Origin: an uncultured Chloroflexota bacterium
Lineage (GTDB): Bacteria > Chloroflexota > Limnocylindria > Limnocylindrales > CSP1-4
Assembly: GCA_903928275.1 (NCBI GenBank)
Contig: CAIYQJ010000307.1
Location: 1-6,772 of the forward strand
Length of the DNA stretch: 6,772 nucleotides
Direction: 5' to 3'
This document shows, piece after piece, positions 1 to 5,374 of the stretch (positions are counted from its first letter, which is position 1; the number at the start of each line of letters is the position of its first letter). The notes beneath the pieces were generated by a model that was not told the DNA's origin, made no database searches, and saw only the letters and a list, made by a program, of their open reading frames with translations. Both the position numbers and the translations under genes were made by a program.

Positions 1-52
1 CAAGCAGGCGACGGTGAACGTCACGCTGGGGACGCGACCCGCCACCCCGTAG
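1..52 (+). CDS. C-terminal end of a possible HtrA/PDZ-type protease (partial)
   Basis: The frame beginning at base 2 is open from the window edge to a TAG stop at 50-52 and reads KQATVNVTLGTRPATP. Nearly every codon ends in G or C, as in the real genes here. The string 'xxTVxVTLGxRP' is typical of the last beta strand of the PDZ domain that ends HtrA/Deg-type trypsin-like serine proteases, which act on misfolded proteins outside the cytoplasm. Only 16 residues are visible, so the family call rests on that short motif. Another PDZ protein or an unrelated beta-strand end cannot be excluded. The gene converges on the minus-strand folate operon. Confidence 0.45.
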   Translation, partial: KQATVNVTLGTRPATP

Positions 53-59
53 AACGCAG

Positions 60-95
60 CGACGTCGCGGCACCCGCAGCGGGTCGGCGACGTCG
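60..95 (+). terminator. Two-tier hairpin downstream of the partial plus-strand gene
   Basis: The 9-base arms CGACGTCGC (60-68) and GCGACGTCG (87-95) are perfectly complementary. Inside them a second stem pairs 72-76 (ACCCG) with 80-84 (CGGGT) around a 3-base loop. The structure starts 8 bases after the TAG stop of the plus-strand gene, which suits an intrinsic terminator. No T-tract follows; that is common in GC-rich genomes but makes termination unproven. Confidence 0.4.
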
Positions 96-156
96 GGCAG
101 ATGGCGCCGACACCCGCGGGTTTCGGCGCCGCACCGCGGCCGGTGTCCTGGAGGAG

Positions 157-193
157 GGGACGCCGGCCGCGGTGCGTCCGCGGCCGGCGTCCC
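157..193 (-). terminator. Very strong 16-bp hairpin ending the folate operon
   Basis: Arms 157-172 and 178-193 are perfectly complementary over 16 bases around a 5-base loop. The hairpin lies 2 bases beyond the folB TGA (196-198), the position expected of an intrinsic terminator for the minus-strand operon. It could also act on convergent plus-strand transcripts. No T-rich tail is present. Bases 134-148 repeat the right arm at 14 of 15 positions, so the left arm has a second possible partner. Confidence 0.6.
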
Positions 194-195
194 GG

Positions 196-576
196 TCACG
201 TGGCCGCGTCGGGAGAGCGCGAGCGACGGATCTCCACGCCGGCCCAGGCCAGGCGGCCGTCGATCGGCGGGCGCATCTTGCGGACCCGCACCACGACGTC
301 GTCGACGCCGGGAAAGCCGTCGAGCACGGCCGCGGCGATCGCCTCGGCGAGCGATTCGAGCAGTCGGTGGCTCGTCATCTCCGTGACCGCCCTGACGACC
401 TCGAACACCGACCCGTAGTCGACCGTCCGGGCCAGGTCGTCGGTCCGGCCGGCGGGCGCGAGGTCGAGTGCCAGCTCCACGTCCGCCTCGAACGGCTGGA
501 GGCGACTTCGCTCGTCCGCCGAGACGCCGTGGCGTCCCTCGAAGGCCATGGAGCGCAGGACGATGTGGTCGGTCAC
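196..576 (-). CDS. folB: Dihydroneopterin aldolase
   Basis: This 126-residue protein, the usual size for the family, converts 7,8-dihydroneopterin to 6-hydroxymethyl-7,8-dihydropterin and glycolaldehyde in cytoplasmic folate synthesis. The family pattern is intact: GRHGVSADER (14-23), QPFEADVEL (27-35), TVDY (51-54), RLLESLAEAI (71-80) and KMRPPI (100-105). Glu22, Tyr54, Glu74 and Lys100 match the active-site residues known from Staphylococcus aureus FolB, even in numbering, so it should be active. The GTG start at 574-576 is chosen because it overlaps the folP TGA in a GTGA and begins the conserved N-terminal strand. The frame is open further upstream, but that stretch is antisense-like Arg-rich sequence inside folP. 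It is the last gene of the operon. No HPPK (folK) domain is fused to it. Confidence 0.93.
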   Translation of the reverse strand: MTDHIVLRSMAFEGRHGVSADERSRLQPFEADVELALDLAPAGRTDDLARTVDYGSVFEVVRAVTEMTSHRLLESLAEAIAAAVLDGFPGVDDVVVRVRKMRPPIDGRLAWAGVEIRRSRSPDAAT

Positions 577-1634
577 CGCGCGTGATCCCGGCCGGACGCC
601 GACGCGGCGAGTGACGGGGACGTGAGATCCGACGATGCGGAGGCGTCGAGGCGCCATCCGCGCACGACCGCGTCCGCCATGCGGGCAGCCCGGACGTTCT
701 CGCGCACGTCGTGGACACGGACGATGTCGACGCCGGCGGCGATCGCGAGGGCGGTGGTCGCGAGCGTGGCCTCGAGGCGATCGCGGACGGGAAGGTCGAG
801 CACCTTGCCGAGCGTGGACTTGCGCGACGTCCCGAGGAGGACGGGCCGACCGAGCAGGCGGAGAGCCTCGAGCCGCCGGAGGAGCTCGAGGTTGTGGTCC
901 GGCGTCTTCCCGAAGCCGAACCCCGGGTCCACGATGATCGCTTCCCACGCGACCCCGGCGCGCATCGCGCGCTCGATCGCACGCTCCAGGTCGGCCACGA
1001 CCTCCGCGATGAGCGCGCGGTAGCGCGTCTCGCCGCGGTTGTGCATGAGGACGATCGGCGCGCCGCGCTCGGCCGCGACGCGGCACAGCGCATCGTCCTC
1101 CGCCACGCCCCAGACATCGTTCAGGAGGTCGGCGCCGGCGTCGAGCGCGGCCTCGGCGACCGCCGGCTTCGTCGTGTCCACGCTGATGGCCACGCCCGGG
1201 TGGGCGAGGCGGACGGCGGCAACGACCGGAACCACGCGGCGCGCCTCCTCCTTCGCCTCGACCGGATCGTGGCCCGGCCGTGACGACTCCCCGCCGACAT
1301 CGAGGATGTCGGCGCCGTCGGCCACCATGCGGTCCGCCCGTGCGACGGCCGCGGCGATCGGGTCGGGCGGACCGCCCGACGGTCGGCCCCCCGCTCCTCC
1401 GGCCGCGCCTCCGATCGCGCCTCCGGCCGCGTCGGCGGGGTCGAACACGCCATCGCCCGAGAAGGAGTCGGGCGTCGCGTTGAGGACGCCCATGACGAAC
1501 GTCCGCGTCCCCCAGGCGAAGACCCGCGGCCCGACGCGCATGGGGGACGGCACGGCGGAGACCGCGGGCGGCGTCGCGGCCGGGGACGTGCGGAAGGTCT
1601 CGGCGCCGTCGTGCGATCCGGGGCGTTGGCTCAT
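573..1634 (-). CDS. folP: Dihydropteroate synthase
   Basis: This 353-residue TIM-barrel enzyme condenses 6-hydroxymethyl-dihydropterin pyrophosphate with p-aminobenzoate to give dihydropteroate; it is the sulfonamide target. Visible motifs are NATPDSFS (52-59), DILDVGGESSRPG (109-121), SVDTTKP (151-157), LNDVWG (171-176), MHNRGE (197-202), DPGFGFGKTPDHNLELLR (236-253), GTSRKSTLG (268-276) and RVHDV (306-310). It is longer than the usual 270-290 residues because of three parts: an N-terminal extension of about 35 residues, a Gly/Ala-rich insert at about 69-91 between the first conserved loop and the first helix, and a Ser/Ala-rich tail. The ATG at 1632-1634 overlaps the folC TGA as ATGA. An in-frame ATG three codons upstream (1641-1643) is an alternative. 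The very long open frame further upstream, inside folC, is not coding. It is translationally coupled to folC and folB. Confidence 0.93.
   Translation of the reverse strand: MSQRPGSHDGAETFRTSPAATPPAVSAVPSPMRVGPRVFAWGTRTFVMGVLNATPDSFSGDGVFDPADAAGGAIGGAAGGAGGRPSGGPPDPIAAAVARADRMVADGADILDVGGESSRPGHDPVEAKEEARRVVPVVAAVRLAHPGVAISVDTTKPAVAEAALDAGADLLNDVWGVAEDDALCRVAAERGAPIVLMHNRGETRYRALIAEVVADLERAIERAMRAGVAWEAIIVDPGFGFGKTPDHNLELLRRLEALRLLGRPVLLGTSRKSTLGKVLDLPVRDRLEATLATTALAIAAGVDIVRVHDVRENVRAARMADAVVRGWRLDASASSDLTSPSLAASASGRDHAR
1396..1431 (-). repeat. 12-bp tandem repeat inside folP
   Basis: Three adjacent 12-bp units occupy 1396-1407, 1408-1419 and 1420-1431. The outer two are identical (CCTCCGGCCGCG on the plus strand) and the middle one differs at 2 bases. 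Being a multiple of 3, the unit keeps frame and encodes part of the Gly/Ala-rich insert of dihydropteroate synthase. Replication slippage is the likely origin. Confidence 0.75.
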
Positions 1635-3019
1635 CGCCGCCATTCTCGCGCGCCCGGAGCCGTCGCGGGATCGTCCGGGTCCTCGAGGAGCGGGTCGTCC
1701 ACGAGCGCCGCCCTCACGGCACCCACGAGGTAGAGCGACCCCGCGACGACGATCGGTCCAGGTGCGCTCGCCAGGGCGGTTTCGAGGGCGTGGACAGGGT
1801 CGGGGTCGGTGGTGACCGAGACGTCGGCGCCCGACCCGCGCCAGGCAGAGGCGAGCGCGTTCGGCGACACGGCACGCGGCTCCGGCAGCGTCGTGCACAC
1901 GATGCTGCCGCCCGCCAGCGCCGCCGACCGTCCGAGGGCCGCGATGACGCCGGCCACGTCCTTGTCGCCCATGACGGCCGTGATGAGCGTGAGCGGCGCA
2001 GGCCGTCTCCCGGACCCGCCCGCGAGGAAGGGCCGCAGGTCGTCGAGGGCGGTGGCGAGCACGGCCGCACCGCTGGGGTTGTGCGCCCCATCGAGGAGCA
2101 CCTCGGGCTCGCCGCCGCCGGGCACGACGTCGATCAGCTCCAGTCGGCCGGGCCAGGTCGCCGTGGCATAGCCGCCTCGGCGCGCGTTGTCGGAGACTGT
2201 CGCGATCCCGCACGCGGCCAAGGCGTCGAGGACGGCATCCGCGACCGCCACGTTCGCGGCCTGGTGTCGACCGCGGAGGCCGACCCGCGTGGGGCCCAGC
2301 CGCGCGAGGTCCACGACGATCCCGTCGCGGTCGAGATCGAGGAGGGGTGCCGGTCCGACCGCCGCGAGCGGCGCTCCCACGCGACGGGCACGCTCGCGGA
2401 CGACGCGGAGGGCGTCTCCGGAGGTCCCGGTCACTGCCCGGTCGCCGGGCAGGACGATGGCCGCCTTCTCGCGCGCGATCTCCGGGATCGTGTCGCCGAG
2501 GTAGGCCGTGTGATCGAGCTCGACGTTCGTGACCACCGCCACGCCGCCGTCCCATGCATGGGTGGCGTCGAGGCGGCCTCCGAGCCCCACCTCGACGACC
2601 GCGAGGTCCACGCCCTCGTCGGCGAACCACCGGAACGCGAGGGCGGTAAGGAGCTCGAACTCGGTCGGGTCGCCGTGAGTCCGGGCGACGCGCTCGACGA
2701 TCGGCAGCGCCATGTCCACGAGCAGCGCGAACCTCGCCGCGGACACGGGTCGGCCGTCGACCTGCAGTCGCTCGCGATATGTCCGCAGGTGCGGCTTCGG
2801 CGTCTCGCCGGCTCGGACGCCCGCCTCGCGCAGCACGCTTCCGACGAGCGCGAGGACGCTCCCCTTGCCGTTCGTGCCCGCGATGAGCGCGCCCCGGATC
2901 GACCGCTCGGGGCTGCCGAGCTCGCGGAGCAGCGCCCGCGTGCGACCGAGGCCGAGGCGGATGCCGAATCGGCCGCGGCGCTGGATCTCCGCGACGGCGT
3001 CGAGGTAGTCGGACGTCAT
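1631..3019 (-). CDS. folC: Bifunctional dihydrofolate / folylpolyglutamate synthase
   Basis: This 462-residue Mur-ligase-family enzyme adds glutamate to dihydropteroate and lengthens the polyglutamate tail of folates, using ATP. Motifs in order are the P-loop AGTNGKGS (47-54), TPKPHLRTYRERL (73-85, the 'TSPHL..ERI' region), VEVGLGGRLDAT (142-153), TNVELDHTAYLGDTIPEIA (164-182), EKAAI (184-188, whose Lys aligns with the carbamylated lysine of the family), LRGRHQAANVAVA (248-260), WPGRLE (289-294) and LLDGAHNPSGA (308-318). The TPKPHL form has one residue more than the common TSPHL. Length is normal for FolC. The ATG at 3017-3019 is chosen because the family N-terminus (YLDAVAEIQRRGRFGIRLGL) follows at once. 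No convincing Shine-Dalgarno is visible. It starts 28 bases after the upstream Cys-rich gene and overlaps folP by 4 bases. Confidence 0.93.
   Translation of the reverse strand: MTSDYLDAVAEIQRRGRFGIRLGLGRTRALLRELGSPERSIRGALIAGTNGKGSVLALVGSVLREAGVRAGETPKPHLRTYRERLQVDGRPVSAARFALLVDMALPIVERVARTHGDPTEFELLTALAFRWFADEGVDLAVVEVGLGGRLDATHAWDGGVAVVTNVELDHTAYLGDTIPEIAREKAAIVLPGDRAVTGTSGDALRVVRERARRVGAPLAAVGPAPLLDLDRDGIVVDLARLGPTRVGLRGRHQAANVAVADAVLDALAACGIATVSDNARRGGYATATWPGRLELIDVVPGGGEPEVLLDGAHNPSGAAVLATALDDLRPFLAGGSGRRPAPLTLITAVMGDKDVAGVIAALGRSAALAGGSIVCTTLPEPRAVSPNALASAWRGSGADVSVTTDPDPVHALETALASAPGPIVVAGSLYLVGAVRAALVDDPLLEDPDDPATAPGAREWRR
1642..1647 (-). promoter_or_regulatory. Possible -10 box for an internal folP transcript
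   Basis: On the minus strand GAGAAT lies 7 bases before the folP ATG. It matches TATAAT at 4 of 6 positions, including the critical A2 and T6. The same hexamer with the same 7-base gap precedes the Ig-like gene at 3634. No -35 was found. A leaderless folP transcript starting inside folC is a possibility only; translational coupling explains folP expression without it. Confidence 0.2.
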
Positions 3020-3047
3020 GCCCCGGCTCGCCGGTCCGGCCGGCTCG

Positions 3048-3284
3048 TCATGGGCGGCGGGTCAGCTCGTCCTCGTAGAAGACGCACTGGTTGAACCGCG
3101 CGCTGAGACAGACGTCGTTCACGTAGTCCTCGGACAGGTGCACGCCGCCGCGCAGCTGGCACCGCGAGACGGTGGTGGACTGCCGGATGAGCGCCTTGAG
3201 GAGGTGCGGCGCGTGGATGGGGAGGGCGCCGCGCGAGCCCGTGATGAAGAAGTGCGGGCAGACGTTGCGTCGGAGGTTCGTCAT
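3048..3284 (-). CDS. Small four-cysteine protein of unknown function, first gene of the folate operon
   Basis: This 78-residue soluble protein begins MTNLRRNVCPHFF and ends QCVFYEDELTRRP. I do not recognise a named family. Its four cysteines (Cys9, Cys42, Cys59, Cys67) are spaced in a way that suggests a single metal or iron-sulfur site; His11, His25 and His49 are other possible ligands. The layout CPHF...C...YVxxxCxxxxFxxCxFYE recalls small 'CPxL...C...C...CP.Y' proteins and protein ends, but that is a resemblance only. There is no membrane segment or signal peptide. The ATG at 3282-3284 lies just before the first conserved-looking Cys; the open frame upstream is low-complexity and unlike coding sequence. 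It lies 28 bases upstream of folC on the same strand, so co-transcription is likely. A role linked to folate or one-carbon metabolism is only a guess from position. Confidence 0.7.
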   Translation of the reverse strand: MTNLRRNVCPHFFITGSRGALPIHAPHLLKALIRQSTTVSRCQLRGGVHLSEDYVNDVCLSARFNQCVFYEDELTRRP

Positions 3285-3462
3285 GCCGAACGCGGGCCGG
3301 CGAAGCGGGGCGATCGCGACGCCTCCGGCCGAGGCCGGGCCGGGGACGTGCTCGTCCGGGCCGTCGGACCGTGCCGATGGCGTGGCACGACGCACACCCG
3401 GCGCGCCGGATCGGCCTGTGGGCCGATCGCGACCGTCCACGCTGCCCTCCCCGACTCCGCAC

Positions 3463-3480
3463 CCCGTACGTTCGTACGGG
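3463..3480. promoter_or_regulatory. Operator-like perfect inverted repeat
   Basis: The sequence CCCGTACG-TT-CGTACGGG is a perfect 8-bp inverted repeat with a 2-base centre, and each arm contains the self-complementary CGTACG. A short-centre palindrome of this form is the usual target of a homodimeric repressor, for example of TetR type. If the minus-strand TACGCT at 3494-3499 is a -10 box, the palindrome would overlap the first transcribed bases of the folate operon, a typical repressor position. The regulator is not in the window. Confidence 0.45.
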
Positions 3481-3535
3481 CGTCTCGCCGTCCAGCGTAC
3501 TAGCCTCGCGTGCCACGTGCGAGCCCCGGGCGTCG

Positions 3536-3583
3536 CAACGGGCGGCCGGCCGCGCCACCAGGCGGACGGCGGGCCGCCCGTTG
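3536..3583. repeat. 12-bp inverted repeat with 24-base loop
   Basis: CAACGGGCGGCC (3536-3547) is perfectly complementary to GGCCGCCCGTTG (3572-3583). It lies 50 bases upstream of the Ig-like gene, in its probable leader or promoter. It could form an RNA hairpin in the 5' leader or bind a protein at two half-sites. It is not followed by a T-tract, and a terminator in this divergent region would have no gene to end. Confidence 0.5.
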
Positions 3584-3620
3584 ACCGATGCGGGCCGCCG
3601 TTCGGCGTTCCACGGCGTGC

Positions 3621-3626
3621 GAGAAT
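3621..3626 (+). promoter_or_regulatory. Possible -10 box for a leaderless Ig-like gene
   Basis: GAGAAT ends 7 bases before the ATG at 3634 and matches TATAAT at 4 of 6 positions, including A2 and T6. No Shine-Dalgarno of note is visible, which suits a leaderless transcript. The first part of the hexamer deviates from consensus and no -35 is seen. Confidence 0.25.
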
Positions 3627-3633
3627 GCGGGCG

Positions 3634-4839
3634 ATGGCGCCCCGACGCGACGATCGCTCCCCGCAGGTCCGACGCCGGCCGCCGTCGGCCGGCACGCCGG
3701 CCCGGCCCGCGTCGCGCCCGCCCGTGTCCATGGCGGGGACCCCGTGGCGGACCCCGCCGCGGCGGGTCTCCGGACCCTCGGGCCTCCCGCTCATCGTGAA
3801 GGTGGTCCTCGGGTTCGCGATCGTGGCGCTCGGCGGTGCCGTCCTCCTCGCGAGCACCGGCATCCTCGGTCGCGCCGTCTCGGGCGTCGGATCGTCGCTC
3901 GCCGGGATGATCGGAGGGGCTCCCACCGAGTCCGCCACTCCGTCCTCCATCCCGCTGCCGGATGCCCCCGCGTTCGCGATGCCCTCCGTCACGTACACGA
4001 GCGGCGGCACCATCGACGTGGCGGGGTCCGTCCCGGCGTCGGTCGCCGGTCAGGCCGGGTACACGATCGTCGTGAGTGGCGGGCTGCGGGGCAAGAAGCC
4101 GGCCGACATCGCGTCCGTCCCCGTCGGCCGGACGACCGTCTTCTCCGTCGCGAAGGTCCCGCTCGCGGTCGGGGTCAACGTCCTCGCCGCGCGCATCGTG
4201 GGCCCCGCCGGCGACAGCCCGGAGAGCGCGTCGGTGCTGGTGGTCGTGGATCGAACGCCGCCCACCGTGAAGATCGCGTCGCCCCAGGACGGCGCGACGG
4301 TCAACGCGTCGACCGTGCGGATCACGGGCAAGACACAGGGCAACAGCGACCTCATCGCACGGAACGAGACGACCGGCCAGTCGATCAGCGCGGGCGCGAA
4401 GCCGGACGGGACGTTCGATCTGAAGGTCGGGATCGGGGCGGGGAAGAACACGATCACCGTGCACGTGACAGACCCGGCCGGGAACGTGACGGAGAAGCAG
4501 CTGACGGTCGTCCAGGGGACCGGGCGCTTCTCGGCGACGATGTCGGCCTCCGCCCGGCGCGTCTCGACGACGAGCCTCCCGTCGGACATCACCTTCACGG
4601 TCATCGTGAAGGACCCCGATGGCGCGCGCCTGCCGGGCGCGGTCGTCACGTTCTCGGTGAGCATCCCCGGCATCACCGCCCTCACGCACGAGATGACGAC
4701 TGACGCGGAGGGGCGGGCGGTCTACCGCGTGACGATCCCCCCGGGAGCCACGGCGGGCTCGTCGCTCGCTACCGCGCTCGTCGCGACGCGGGACTACGGG
4801 GACACGAGCGCGAAGGTCACGTTCGAGATCATCGACTGA
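3634..4839 (+). CDS. Membrane-anchored protein with extracytoplasmic Ig-like domains
   Basis: This 401-residue protein has a basic, Pro/Arg-rich cytoplasmic N-terminus (1-50) and one hydrophobic helix (about 51-75, LPLIVKVVLGFAIVALGGAV), with no cleavage site of note. A short Ser/Pro-rich spacer and beta-rich Ig-like repeats follow. One repeat spans roughly 117-206. A second, about 207-292, has the form DRTPPTVKIASPQDGATV ... NTITVHVTDPAGN, as in bacterial Ig domains of the glucodextranase-B-like type. The third (about 300-401) resembles Big_1/invasin-type domains, with DPDGARLPGAVVTFSV and a 'TDAEGRAVYRV' segment. The protein probably stands on the outer face of the membrane as an adhesion or structural element; no enzyme domain or sorting signal is present. 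An alternative ATG is at 3625. The open frame further upstream is compositionally unlike coding sequence. It faces the folate operon divergently and ends 25 bases from a convergent gene. Confidence 0.85.
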   Translation: MAPRRDDRSPQVRRRPPSAGTPARPASRPPVSMAGTPWRTPPRRVSGPSGLPLIVKVVLGFAIVALGGAVLLASTGILGRAVSGVGSSLAGMIGGAPTESATPSSIPLPDAPAFAMPSVTYTSGGTIDVAGSVPASVAGQAGYTIVVSGGLRGKKPADIASVPVGRTTVFSVAKVPLAVGVNVLAARIVGPAGDSPESASVLVVVDRTPPTVKIASPQDGATVNASTVRITGKTQGNSDLIARNETTGQSISAGAKPDGTFDLKVGIGAGKNTITVHVTDPAGNVTEKQLTVVQGTGRFSATMSASARRVSTTSLPSDITFTVIVKDPDGARLPGAVVTFSVSIPGITALTHEMTTDAEGRAVYRVTIPPGATAGSSLATALVATRDYGDTSAKVTFEIID

Positions 4840-4846
4840 CCGCGGC

Positions 4847-4864
4847 GCGCGGGCTTCCCCGCGC
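4847..4864. terminator. Bidirectional hairpin between convergent genes
   Basis: GCGCGGG (4847-4853) and CCCGCGC (4858-4864) form a perfect 7-bp stem with a CTTC loop. They fill the space between the plus-strand TGA (4837-4839) and the minus-strand TGA (4865-4867). The position fits a shared terminator; there is no T-tract on either side. Confidence 0.55.
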
Positions 4865-5251
4865 TCAGAGGTCGGGGACGAGGAGCGACGCGGCCGTGGA
4901 GACGGCCCCGAGGACGGCGGCGCACACGATGGCGAGCCCGATCGCCTCCGGCGTGATGTCCGGCGGGAACCCCCCGATCGAGAAGGGGATCTCGAGCCTC
5001 CCGGCGGCCCAGGCGACCCCGAGGAAGAGGGCGCCGTTCACGAGGAACGTGACGAGCCCCAGCGTGACGAGCTTCAGCGGGAGCGCGAGCAGGTGGACGA
5101 CGGGCCGGACGAACGCGTTCACGAGCCCGAAGACCGCGGCGAGGCCCGCGAGCTGGACGATGTCCGACGGCACGTGGACGTCCCGGAGGACGGTGCCGAT
5201 GCCGACGAGGGCCGCCGCGGTGATCGCGGCGCGGAGGAGGAACGACCGCAT
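4865..5251 (-). CDS. PF04020-type (YvlD / phage holin family 4) integral membrane protein
   Basis: This 128-residue protein has four predicted membrane helices at about 4-21, 31-48, 56-82 and 101-124. The family signature is clear in NAFVRPVVHLLALPLKLVTL (45-64), followed by GLVTFLVNGA. Proteins of this family (Bacillus YvlD and the mycobacterial 'phage holin' group) are widespread chromosomal membrane proteins. The holin label is historical, no lysis gene or prophage lies nearby, and the function is unknown. A charged and Pro/Gly-rich stretch at 84-101 separates the third and fourth helices. The ATG at 5249-5251 is chosen because the first helix follows directly and a TATCGT -10 box lies 6 bases upstream. 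It is monocistronic here, convergent with the Ig-like gene and divergent from the zinc-site gene. Confidence 0.88.
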   Translation of the reverse strand: MRSFLLRAAITAAALVGIGTVLRDVHVPSDIVQLAGLAAVFGLVNAFVRPVVHLLALPLKLVTLGLVTFLVNGALFLGVAWAAGRLEIPFSIGGFPPDITPEAIGLAIVCAAVLGAVSTAASLLVPDL

Positions 5252-5257
5252 CGGGTG

Positions 5258-5263
5258 ACGATA
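5258..5263 (-). promoter_or_regulatory. Probable -10 box, leaderless start of the PF04020 gene
   Basis: On the minus strand TATCGT lies 6 bases before the ATG and matches the TANNNT form seen upstream of leaderless genes in several high-GC phyla. No Shine-Dalgarno is present in the 20 bases before the start. A -35 at 17-18 bases is not recognisable. Confidence 0.4.
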
Positions 5264-5361
5264 CGGCGAAGCCGGACGCGCCGTGGTGCCCCGCGAAGTG
5301 CGGCCGATGCGCTGCCCGCCACTCCGCGCACGAACTGTTCATGGCGCGTTGACGATGGGAC

Positions 5362-5367
5362 TACCAT
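5362..5367 (+). promoter_or_regulatory. Probable -10 box, leaderless start of the zinc-site gene
   Basis: TACCAT ends 7 bases before the ATG at 5375, mirroring the arrangement on the divergent gene. It favours 5375 over the in-frame ATG at 5366, which overlaps the box. TTGACG at 5349-5354 looks like a -35 but lies only 7 bases upstream, too close to serve this -10. Confidence 0.4.
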
Positions 5368-5374
5368 GCCGGGC

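Larger units (their letters stand above)
3285..3633. other. Gene-free divergent control region
   Basis: About 350 bases separate the start of the Cys4/folate operon (minus strand) from the start of the Ig-like gene (plus strand). No convincing coding frame is seen; the open frames across it are Arg/Pro/Gly-rich shadows. It holds the operator-like inverted repeat at 3463-3480, a 12-bp-arm inverted repeat at 3536-3583, and three successive hairpins. Their arms are 3354-3358/3365-3369, 3370-3375/3384-3389 and 3409-3416/3421-3428 (perfect 8-bp stem, TGTG loop). Either promoter could lie here. Weak -10-like boxes are TACGCT on the minus strand (3494-3499) and TAGCCT on the plus strand (3501-3506), both without a recognisable -35. 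Confidence 0.5.

Noticed and set aside
1..21. Resemblance of the first bases to the Illumina P7 primer (CAAGCAG start)
   Set aside because: Only about 15 of 21 bases agree, with mismatches scattered in the middle. The same bases read in frame as a plausible PDZ C-terminus.
1635..2630. Upstream extension of the folP frame through folC
   Set aside because: The 332 extra codons read as Arg-rich sequence without homology features, and the ATGA overlap gives a natural start at 1634 (or 1643).
1790..3094. 434-codon plus-strand open frame opposite folC
   Set aside because: FolC on the minus strand has all its family motifs in the right order; the plus-strand frame is low-complexity Arg/Gly/Asp sequence.
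3172..3624. N-terminal extension of the Ig-like gene across the divergent region
   Set aside because: The extension is Arg/Pro-rich, crosses the Cys4 gene on the other strand and the palindromes, and adds no recognisable domain.
3016..4689. Very long minus-strand open frame opposite the Ig-like gene
   Set aside because: It is an Arg/Asp/Gly-rich shadow of the plus-strand gene, with no family motif. High GC makes stop codons rare in antisense frames.
4865..5251. Prophage holin suggesting a phage remnant
   Set aside because: The family name is historical; PF04020 proteins are common chromosomal membrane proteins and no other phage gene is present.
5349..5367. Classical -35/-10 promoter using TTGACG and TACCAT
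   Set aside because: The spacing is only 7 bases, far short of the 16-18 needed; only the -10-like box is kept as a candidate.
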